A stretch of DNA of 35,293 nucleotides from Nonomuraea antri (GTDB lineage: Bacteria > Actinomycetota > Actinomycetes > Streptosporangiales > Streptosporangiaceae). Every line of letters begins with the position of its first letter. Within the stretch, counting starts at the first letter, position 1. The stretch is from the NCBI RefSeq assembly GCF_013283785.1, contig NZ_JABCPZ010000102.1, forward strand, positions 1 through 35,293, given 5' to 3'. A model generated the notes under the pieces. The model was not told the DNA's origin. It made no database searches and saw only the letters and a program-made list of their open reading frames with translations. The position numbers and the translations under genes were made by a program. Of the stretch, positions 29,418 through 35,293 are shown one piece after another.

Positions 29418-30814
29418 TCACGGCGGGTTCGAGGTGCGTTTCGCCCACGGGTAGTACAGCGCGGCGGTCGCCGCCAGGCCGACGATCCAGGAGATGTCGG
29501 CGCCGCCGAGCAGTTCGGTCACCGGCCCGGTGTAGAGCTTCTGGGCCAGGAACGGGATCTGAATGGCCACCCCGAACGCGTAGCAGACCAGCGCGGTCAC
29601 GTTCCAGCGGCCGTAGCGTCCCGCCGGGTCGTACAGGGCGGGCAGGTCCACCCGTTCCCTGAGATCAGGTAGTAGTCGGTGAGGTTGATCGCGCTCCACG
29701 GCGTGAACACCATGAGCAGCACGAGCAGGAAGTTCTTGAAGTTGTTCAGGAAGTCGGCGCTGGCCACGATCGCCACGGCGACCGACACGGCGGTGAAGCC
29801 GACGATGTAGAGCGCGCGGGTCACCGGCGAGATCGTGGAACGGCCGGTGAACGCGGTCACGGTCGTCAGCAGGCACATGAAGCCGCCGTAGGCGTTGAGC
29901 GTGTTGACGGTCAGCTTGCCGACCACGATCACGATGTAGATCAGCAGCGCGACGGCGGCCGGCCCGGCCAGCTCGCCGACGAACCCGACCTGGTCCTTGA
30001 CGAACGCGTCGCCGGAGACGGCCGCGATCAGCGCGCCCAGCGTCATCGCCCACTGCGAGCCGATCACGCTGCCCAGGAACGTGCCGGTGAACGTGGCCCG
30101 CTCGCTGGTGTGGCGCGGCAGGTAGCGGGAGTAGTCTGCGACGTACGGGCCGAAGGTGAGCTGCCAGGCCGCCGCCAGCCCCACGGCCAGCAGGAACGTG
30201 GGCGCGTCGAACGACCCGGCGCCGACGACCGCGCCCACGTCGTATCTGGTGAACACGGCGATCAGCAGGTAGCCGAGCCCGCAGACGCCGACCACGGTGG
30301 CGACCCGGCCCACGGCGTGGATGAGCCGGTAGCCGGTGACCGCGACGATCGCCGTCAGCGCGCCGAACAGCAGGATGCCTGCGGTGGCCGGCACGTTCAG
30401 TATCCGGCCGAGCGCCTGGCCGGCCAGCACGCTGCCGGTCGCGGCGAAGCCCAGGTACATCAGCACGACCAGCACCAGCGGGACGACCGCGCCGTGCACG
30501 CCGAACTGCGCCCGGCTGGAGATCATCTGGGGCAGGCCGAGCCGCGGCCCCTGGGCGGAGTGCAGCGCCATCACCACGCCGCCCAGGACGTTGCCGATGA
30601 GCAGGGCGATGATCGCCCAGAGCGCGTCGGCGCCGAAGACGACGGCGAGCGCGCCGTCCACGATGGCGGTGATCTGCATGTTGGCGCCGAACCAGAGGGT
30701 GAACTGGCTGCGCGGGGTGCCGTGCCGCTCGGCGTCGGGGATCACGTCGATCGTCCGGCGTTCCACGACGGGGGCCTGGATCGGGGTCTGGATCGGCGCT
30801 TCGTCTGGGTTCAT
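29418..30814 (-). pseudogene. NCS1-family nucleobase (purine/cytosine) permease with single-base frameshift
   Basis: The first about 385 residues (from ATG 30814) read as a 12-helix NCS1 transporter: FTLWFGANMQITAIVDGALA, YLGFAATGSVLAGQ, INLTDYYLIS. The frame then turns to nonsense and stops at 29597. The family sequence continues in the next frame as RERVDLPALYDPAGRYGRWN, then ALVCYAFGVAIQIPFLAQKL, ending at 29418. The break is at about 29660-29663. One extra base (ATCTCCAGG for the present ATCTCAGG) would restore about 464 residues, the normal family length. It is a recent pseudogene or a sequencing error; programmed frameshifting is unlikely since no slippery site is seen. When intact it would import cytosine, purines or hydantoin-like compounds by cation symport. 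Confidence 0.8.
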
Positions 30815-30928
30815 GGCGGTCCGCCTCTCGTCGCGTCACGGGGGGATGGGGTCGGGGAGACGTACGATGCGGTTCCGTCCTGTATACCGTGCCTGTGTGT
30901 CGTGCCCGTCGCCCCCCGGAGGATGCCG

Positions 30929-31393
30929 GTGAAGAAGCTGATCGCCCGGCTGTGGCTGAGTCTGCGCGGATCCGTGCAGTGGCGGCTGCTCTACCTGTCG
31001 CAGGCCAAGTTCATGGTCGGGGTGACCGGCGTCGTCCGCGACCCGGACGGGAACGTGTTGCTGCTGCGGCACCGCTTCTGGCCGCGGGAGCGCCAGTGGG
31101 GCCTGCCGACGGGCGGCGCGAAGCGCGGCGAGACGTTCGAGCAGGCGGTCGCGCGCGAGGTCAGGGAGGAGACCGGGCTGGAGGTGCGGGTCGGTGAGCT
31201 GGTGCATCTCGGGAGCGGTTTCCAGCTGCGGATCGAGGTCGCCTACGCGGCCGAGTACGCGGGCGGCGGCCGGATGCGGCTGAACGACATGGAGATCCTC
31301 GACGCCCGCTGGTGCGCACCAGGCGACCTGCCGCAGAACCTGTTGCAGGCCCACCGGCGGCTGATCGAGTCGTCGCTCGCCCACGACGGGTAG
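30929..31393 (+). CDS. Nudix hydrolase
   Basis: A 154-residue Nudix protein. The Nudix box is complete: the first Gly of GGAKRGE, seven variable residues after the Glu, then REVREETGL, which binds Mg2+ and hydrolyses a nucleoside diphosphate-X bond. The preceding MVGVTGVVRDPDGNVLLLRH and the following VAYAAEYAGGG strand fit the fold. The substrate is unknown; it may be a house-cleaning enzyme. I chose GTG 30929 because GGAGG lies 6 bp upstream; the ATG at 30923 touches GGAGG and is spaced too close. It is divergent from the permease and convergent with the DUF1062 gene, with a hairpin overlapping its stop. Confidence 0.9.
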   Translation: MKKLIARLWLSLRGSVQWRLLYLSQAKFMVGVTGVVRDPDGNVLLLRHRFWPRERQWGLPTGGAKRGETFEQAVAREVREETGLEVRVGELVHLGSGFQLRIEVAYAAEYAGGGRMRLNDMEILDARWCAPGDLPQNLLQAHRRLIESSLAHDG

Positions 31394-31420
31394 GCGGGGG
31401 ACCCGGCCCGGTCCCCCGCC
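31393..31420. terminator. Terminator hairpin between convergent Nudix and DUF1062 genes
   Basis: GGCGGGGGACC pairs perfectly with GGTCCCCCGCC around a 6-nt loop. The stem begins at the last base of the Nudix stop codon and ends 9 bp before the DUF1062 stop, so it can serve both directions. Confidence 0.75.
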
Positions 31421-31429
31421 ACCCGGCCG

Positions 31430-32038
31430 CTACGCGGCGGGCATGACCACGAACGAGAAGCCCGTGATCGTGGTGCGCCTGAGCGGCTGGTCGCTCTTGA
31501 TCCGCCGCTCGACCTCGCCCCTGCTGAAGCCGAGCCCGTGGGCGATCAGCCAGTCGGGACGGATCGGCACGGGATCGAGGAAGGCGACGTCCACCCGGTA
31601 CGGCCAGTCCGCCTCGACGGCCGACGAGTCCAGCCGCCAGGCGCCGCGCCAGTCGAGGGCGAACCGGTTGCGCCGGGCGATGGCGGGGTCGAGCAGCGTG
31701 CGCGCGACCATCGCCGGATCGTTGCGCTCGAACGCGCGGAGCCTGGCCGGATCCAGCGACCGGACCGGCACCCGCTCATGGATGTTGATCTTCGTGGTCC
31801 GATCGCAGCGGACACATCGGACGAGCAGCCACACGTGCAGCAGCTTGCCGTTGGCGTTGACCCGGAACCTGCCCTCGCCGACGGTGGCCGACTCCGCCTG
31901 GCAGTCGAGGCAGCGCAGGGCGAGCAGCGGCAGCCTGGTCCGCCGCACGGTCCAGGGCAGCACCATCTGGGGAACTACGGTCCTGGGCTGCCCGGTCCTG
32001 GGCAGCACGGAATGATCTCTATGGGATTGTGCAGACAT
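31430..32038 (-). CDS. DUF1062-family protein with zinc-ribbon-like cysteines
   Basis: A 202-residue protein of the DUF1062 family. WTVRRTRLPLLALRCLDC is followed by FRVNANGKLLHVWLLVRC-VRC, which places Cys43, Cys46, Cys75 and Cys78 as two CxxC pairs in a zinc-ribbon-like arrangement. The C-terminal SRGEVERRIKSDQPL is probably a small winged or S4-like element. No function is established for the family; zinc binding and possible nucleic-acid contact are inferred. I chose ATG 32038 because GAGAG lies upstream; GTG 32059 would add seven residues. Confidence 0.85.
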   Translation of the reverse strand: MSAQSHRDHSVLPRTGQPRTVVPQMVLPWTVRRTRLPLLALRCLDCQAESATVGEGRFRVNANGKLLHVWLLVRCVRCDRTTKINIHERVPVRSLDPARLRAFERNDPAMVARTLLDPAIARRNRFALDWRGAWRLDSSAVEADWPYRVDVAFLDPVPIRPDWLIAHGLGFSRGEVERRIKSDQPLRRTTITGFSFVVMPAA

Positions 32039-32265
32039 GATCTCTCTAAGACCTGACACGAAACGCTGAGCGGCCAGGGCGGCCCGGATCGCGGGCAGCC
32101 CGGCGGGACCGACGACGAGGTCGGTGCGAAAGCGCGGAAGAAGATGTCAGGCGGCGAGAGCAGGCGGCGTCACGCGATGGTCCCCACGACGAATCCGATG
32201 GTGCGGCCGCACGCTATCGGCCCGGCGGCCGGCACCACAATCGAATTTCCCCCCGTGGGCCCCGG

Positions 32266-32802
32266 TCAGGAGGCGGGGCGGTAGACCAGGTCGAGCACCC
32301 CGGTCGAGAACGCCTGGCTGTGCACCAGGTCCAGCTTCTGCGTCATCCCGTCCTCGAACAGCTTCTGGCCCGAACCGACCGCGACCGGGTGCAACAGCAG
32401 CCGCAGCTCGTCCAGCAGCCCGTTGGCCAGCAGCCAGCGCACCGTCACCGTGCTGCCGGTCATCAGAATGTCCCCGTCCACGCTCTCCTTCAGCTGCCGC
32501 ACCGCCCCCGCCTCGCCCGGCAGCACCGTCGTGTTCTTCCACGACGGATCACGCAACGTACTGGAGATCACATACTTCGGGATGTCGTTGAAGTAGCTCG
32601 CGTACGGCTCGTCGGTGCTGGTCGGCCAGTACGCCGCCCACCCGTCGTAACCCTTGCGTCCCATCAGGAACGCCTTGTTCCTCTCCATCCCCGCACCGAT
32701 GACCGCCATCATCTCGTCGTTGATGTACGACATGTGCCAGCTCTCCGGCGCCTCCACGACACCGTCCAGCGCGATGAAGAAGTTGGCGACGATCTTGCCC
32801 AT
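32266..32802 (-). CDS. Dihydrofolate reductase-family protein (RibD C-terminal domain)
   Basis: A 178-residue RibD_C/DHFR-like reductase. It has MGKIVANFFIALDGVVEAPE, then AFLMGRKGYDGWAAYWP, DIPKYVISSTL and the late GSTVTVRWLLANGLLDELRL. Such stand-alone proteins bind NADPH and are usually of unknown substrate; true folate or riboflavin function is not implied. I chose ATG 32802 with GAGGAGA about 6 bp upstream. The longer frame from 32880 is non-conserved. It appears to be a single-gene unit on the minus strand, downstream of the kinase/regulator pair. Confidence 0.9.
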   Translation of the reverse strand: MGKIVANFFIALDGVVEAPESWHMSYINDEMMAVIGAGMERNKAFLMGRKGYDGWAAYWPTSTDEPYASYFNDIPKYVISSTLRDPSWKNTTVLPGEAGAVRQLKESVDGDILMTGSTVTVRWLLANGLLDELRLLLHPVAVGSGQKLFEDGMTQKLDLVHSQAFSTGVLDLVYRPAS

Positions 32803-32913
32803 GTTGTCTCCTCTCGAAGCCGGTTCCGATACGGAGACGCTAGGCGGCTCACCCGAGCGCGCGGACGTGCCGGACGTCACCGTTGTCCGCCATGACTTCC
32901 GGCACTTCCCCGC

Positions 32914-33567
32914 TCACCGCGACAGCAGGCCGAGTTCGAGCGCGCGGAGCACGGCCCGCGTCCGGTCCCGCACCCCGAGCTTGAGCAGCACGCTCGACAT
33001 GTGGTTCTTCACGGTGCCCTCGGCCAGGTGCAGCCCGTGCGCGATCTGCCGGTTGGACCAGCCCGCGGCGGCGAGCCGCAGCACGTCCAGTTCCCTGGGG
33101 CTGAGCGGTTCCGGCCGGTCGAAGCCCTCGATCGGGTCGCGGGGCTCGGCCACCGCGCGCAGCAGCCGGTCCGTGAGCGCCGGTTGGAGCACCGTGCCGC
33201 CGTTGGCCAGCGACTGCAGCGCGCTCACCACCTGGGCGAGCGTGACGTCCTTGAGCAGGTATCCGCGGGCGCCGGCGCGCAGCGCGCGCAGCACGAGCTC
33301 CTCGTCGTCGAACGTGGTGAGCACGAGCACCGGCACCCTGATGCCCCGCTCGCGCATCTCCTCCAGCGTGGAGATGCCGTCGCGGCCGGGCATGCGCAGA
33401 TCGAGGAGCAGCACGTCGACGTCGTGTTCCGCGAGCAGGCGCAGGGCCTCGTCGCCGTCGGCGCCCTCGTCGACGACCTCGATCTCCGGCGCCAGCGCCA
33501 GCAGGCTCCTGATGCCCTGCCTGACGAGCGTCTGGTCGTCGACGAGCAGCACGCGGACGGGGCTCAC
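32914..33567 (-). CDS. NarL/FixJ-family response regulator (second system)
   Basis: A 217-residue regulator. The receiver domain has LLVDDQ, phospho-acceptor Asp56 in LLLDLRMPG, Thr in VLTTFDDEE and Lys in GYLLKDVT. The LuxR-type HTH is LSPRELDVLRLAAAGWSNRQ, then IAHGLHLAEGTVKNHMSSVL. Its GTG overlaps the upstream kinase stop by 4 bp (GTGA), so translation is coupled. It is distinct in sequence from the first regulator in the window, so the two systems are unlikely to be a recent duplication. Confidence 0.94.
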   Translation of the reverse strand: MSPVRVLLVDDQTLVRQGIRSLLALAPEIEVVDEGADGDEALRLLAEHDVDVLLLDLRMPGRDGISTLEEMRERGIRVPVLVLTTFDDEELVLRALRAGARGYLLKDVTLAQVVSALQSLANGGTVLQPALTDRLLRAVAEPRDPIEGFDRPEPLSPRELDVLRLAAAGWSNRQIAHGLHLAEGTVKNHMSSVLLKLGVRDRTRAVLRALELGLLSR

Positions 33568-34709
33568 GCCGGCCGCCCCGCGGGCAGGCATCCGGCGACG
33601 GTGAATCCGGCGCCGGGGGCGGAATTGAAGGTCAGGGTGCCGCCCAGCGACTCGAAGCGTTCGCGCATCCCGGTCAGTCCGTTGCCGGGGGCGAGGTCGG
33701 CGCCGCCGCGGCCGTCGTCGCGGGCCTCGACCCTGATGCCGTCGGCGTCGGCGCGGACCACGACGTCGAGCCGGCCGGCGCCGGCGTGCCGCAGGGTGTT
33801 CGTGATGGCCTCCTGGACGCAGCGCAGGATCACCTGCGCCTGCTCGCCCTCGACCGGTCCCGCCTCGCTGACGTCCAGCGACACCTCCAGGCCGGGGACG
33901 TCGCGGGTCAGCGGGTGGAGCACCGCTTCGAGCGGACGCCGTCCCGAGCGCATCTGCCCGACGGTGACGCGGACGTCGCCGAGCAGGTCCCTGGCGATGG
34001 CGCGGGCCCGGGTCACGTGCTCGGCGCCGTCGCCGTCGCCATCGCCGTCGATCAGGTGTGAGGCGACCTCCAGCTCCAGGATGAGCGCGGTGAGCTGGTG
34101 TCCGACCACGTCGTGCAGCTCGCGCGAGATGCGCAGCCGCTCGGCGTCGCGGCCGGCGGCCTCCAGCAGGGTGGCGGCCGCGCGCAGCTCCGCGTGCGCG
34201 ATCGCCGTCTCGCGCCGGGCCTCCGCCTCGCGCCGTCCCGCGCCGACGACGAGCGCCGCGAACCCCTGGACGCTCCCGTACACGACCACCGCCATTACCA
34301 CGTCGTACGCCGGCCACCCGCTGGCCGCCACCCCCGCCACGACCGCGGCGGTCTGGACGGCGACCACGGCGACGACCGCCCGCTGCGACCAGGCGAACGC
34401 CGTGCTCGCCACGGTCACCACGAACAGGATCGCGGTCCAGCCCTGGTTCGGGTACAGCAGGAAGACGGCGATGCCCAGCACCACCAGCCCGAGCAGCGGC
34501 GCGTGCCCCGGCAGCCGTCCCGGCCCGGGCAGGTACCGGCAGACGACCAGCAGGACCGCCAGGTAGAGCAGGTAGGCGGTCCACCACCACGCGGCGTGCG
34601 TGGGCCCGCCGAAGGTGCTGATCATCATCTCCAGCATCACGGCGACGCCGGCGGCGAACGCGCAGGTCAGCCCGGCTACCGCGCTCTTGCGTTCCAGGGT
34701 CCGGGACAT
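33564..34709 (-). CDS. Two-component sensor histidine kinase (HisKA_3 type, second system)
   Basis: A 381-residue membrane kinase. Five to six hydrophobic helices lie in residues 10-157 (for example GLVVLGIAVFLLYP and VVAVVAVQTAAVVAGVAA). A helical linker follows (160-190). The HisKA_3 domain has His199 in SRELHDVVGHQLTALI, followed by a short Gly-Asp run (IDGDGDGDGA). The HATPase has N box EAITNTLRHAGA, DDGRGGAD, and GNGLTGMRERFESLGG. There is no extracytoplasmic domain, so sensing is likely intramembrane, as in DesK-type kinases. I chose ATG 34709, with GAGGTG about 10 bp upstream; GTG 34721 is an alternative. It is coupled to its regulator by a 4-bp overlap. Confidence 0.92.
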   Translation of the reverse strand: MSRTLERKSAVAGLTCAFAAGVAVMLEMMISTFGGPTHAAWWWTAYLLYLAVLLVVCRYLPGPGRLPGHAPLLGLVVLGIAVFLLYPNQGWTAILFVVTVASTAFAWSQRAVVAVVAVQTAAVVAGVAASGWPAYDVVMAVVVYGSVQGFAALVVGAGRREAEARRETAIAHAELRAAATLLEAAGRDAERLRISRELHDVVGHQLTALILELEVASHLIDGDGDGDGAEHVTRARAIARDLLGDVRVTVGQMRSGRRPLEAVLHPLTRDVPGLEVSLDVSEAGPVEGEQAQVILRCVQEAITNTLRHAGAGRLDVVVRADADGIRVEARDDGRGGADLAPGNGLTGMRERFESLGGTLTFNSAPGAGFTVAGCLPAGRPA

Positions 34710-34721
34710 CAGTGCGGCCAC

Positions 34722-34904
34722 CTCATGTCCGTATCGTAGGTACTCGACGGGGGGCGGGGTGGGTGCCGAAAGTCATGGCCGGCGTCGGACGTCTGGTTCC
34801 GGTGCGGGGCTGCCGGCGGCGTAGCGGTCCCGGAGACGCGGCCCGGCGGGCATGCTTTGGGCGAACAACCCCGGCCGTGACCCGTTCCTCGTCCGGCCTC
34901 GGAT
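34722..34904. other. Non-coding gap upstream of the second sensor kinase
   Basis: I see no credible gene. The only promoter-like element reading toward the kinase is TACGAT on the minus strand (plus strand ATCGTA, 34733-34738). No strong -35, repeat or terminator is visible. Confidence 0.4.
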
Positions 34905-35065
34905 CCGGGTGGCCATCGTCACTCACACCGGCCAGGAACCGGCCGGTCGGGTCGAACATGACGGTGTCGAACAGCTCGCGGGGGCCCGCTGAGCACCGCG
35001 TGCAGCCGGTGGTCGCCACAGACGTCCCCGATGCGGATCGTGACGCCGCCCGCCCTCCGGGGCGT
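34905..35065 (-). pseudogene. WD40-repeat gene remnant with frameshift
   Basis: Two frames on the minus strand together encode one WD40-like repeat. VTIRIGDVCGDHRLHAVLSG lies in one frame, continued after a frame change at about 34980 by ELFDTVMFDPTGRFLAGVSD. This follows the actinobacterial WD40 pattern (W/D-V, xLSGHTxxVxxVxFxPDGRxLAxxSDDG), but the HT of the GH dipeptide region is lost and the sequence on both sides has no family signal. It is a small relic of a larger WD40 gene, probably a kinase- or NACHT-associated one, as such repeats occur in both. Confidence 0.55.
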
Positions 35066-35107
35066 AGCCTCCAACGGCTGGGCGGACCGGCCTCCCAACG
35101 CCCGAGT

Positions 35108-35190
35108 CGGAGGACTCAGCACCGGGGTCAGCACCGGGGTTGGAGGGCTCAGCACCGGGGTTGGAGGGCTCAGCGCCGGGGACGGAGGGC
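35108..35190. repeat. 21-bp tandem repeats at the 3' end of the MFS gene
   Basis: Near-identical units TTGGAGGGCTCAGCACCGGGG at 35140 and 35161 (one substitution) are preceded by a degenerate copy at 35108 and a 12-bp half unit at 35128. The MFS stop codon (35170-35172) lies inside the last unit, and the array extends downstream of it. Confidence 0.85.
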
Positions 35191-35293
35191 CAGGGCCGTC
35201 AGCAGGGAGACCAGCAGGCCACCCGTCCCGGCCACCACGAACGTCATCCGCGCCGACGTCAGATCCAGCAGCACCGCCCCGCCCACGTACGAC
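35170..35293 (-). CDS. MFS transporter, C-terminal end only (5' end outside the window)
   Basis: Forty codons are visible, ending with TGA inside a tandem repeat. The sequence reads SYVGGAVLLDLTSARMTFVV, then AGTGGLLVSLLTALALRPRR. That is a final hydrophobic helix of about 20 residues followed by a basic tail, the typical end of an MFS efflux protein; the GGAVLLD stretch also fits the loop before the last helix. The remainder lies beyond the right edge, so substrate and subfamily cannot be given. Confidence 0.6.
   Translation of the reverse strand, partial: SYVGGAVLLDLTSARMTFVVAGTGGLLVSLLTALALRPRR

Noticed and set aside
32914..34590. Single 558-codon gene spanning the second response regulator and kinase
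   Set aside because: The upstream part is an out-of-frame shadow of the kinase. The kinase stop and regulator GTG overlap at 33564-33567 defines two genes.

Overview
The window is about 72% GC chromosomal DNA with strong G/C bias at third codon positions, GTG starts, AfsR/SARP regulators and NarL-type two-component systems. This points to a filamentous actinomycete; Streptosporangiales (a Nonomuraea-like genus) is my guess from protein style only. The window holds no rRNA, tRNA, CRISPR array, complete insertion sequence or prophage. It is accessory chromosome packed with regulators, hydrolases and remnants of decayed genes.

Layout. 1-3220: the 3' end of a beta-propeller protein, then a membrane-anchored Ser/Thr kinase whose extracytoplasmic half is a paralogous propeller. 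3426-6169: an SGNH hydrolase and a class C beta-lactamase-like serine hydrolase with a terminator between them. 6290-8652: an IS30-HTH/MarR fusion regulator divergent from a cytochrome P450 with an apparently leaderless promoter, then a DUF4236 miniprotein. 8858-11276: a small conserved unknown protein, a threonine aldolase-like PLP enzyme, and a tautomerase-like protein fused to a YHS metal-binding domain. 11501-12380: a secreted barnase-family RNase and its barstar-like inhibitor. 12501-17946: an anchored alpha/beta hydrolase, a large SARP/AAA regulator and a convergent membrane protein. 18102-20793: a sensor kinase and NarL-type regulator pair. 20871-22556: the C-terminal remnant of a NACHT NTPase. 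23022-23913: an ArsR repressor with an ArsN1/PAT-like acetyltransferase. 24133-27612: AraC regulator, acyl-CoA ligase and LysR regulator. 27690-30814: alpha/beta hydrolase, LLM oxidoreductase and a frameshifted nucleobase permease. 30929-34709: Nudix hydrolase, DUF1062 protein, DHFR-family reductase and a second kinase/regulator pair. 34905-35293: a WD40 remnant and the C-terminus of an MFS transporter.

How the genes may work together. The clearest modules are the RNase/inhibitor pair, the ArsR-acetyltransferase operon with its operator over the -10 box, the two kinase-regulator operons, and the MarR-P450 divergon. No large biosynthetic or defence cluster is visible. The only defence-type gene, the NACHT protein, lacks its ATPase half.

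Two themes run across the window. The first is short degenerate tandem repeats, many of them directly after stop codons (1040, 3241, 6208, 8365, 29370, 35108), and others inside coding sequence (QAELS, Asp-Gly and His-Pro runs). The second is gene decay: the truncated NACHT gene, the frameshifted permease and the broken WD40 fragment.
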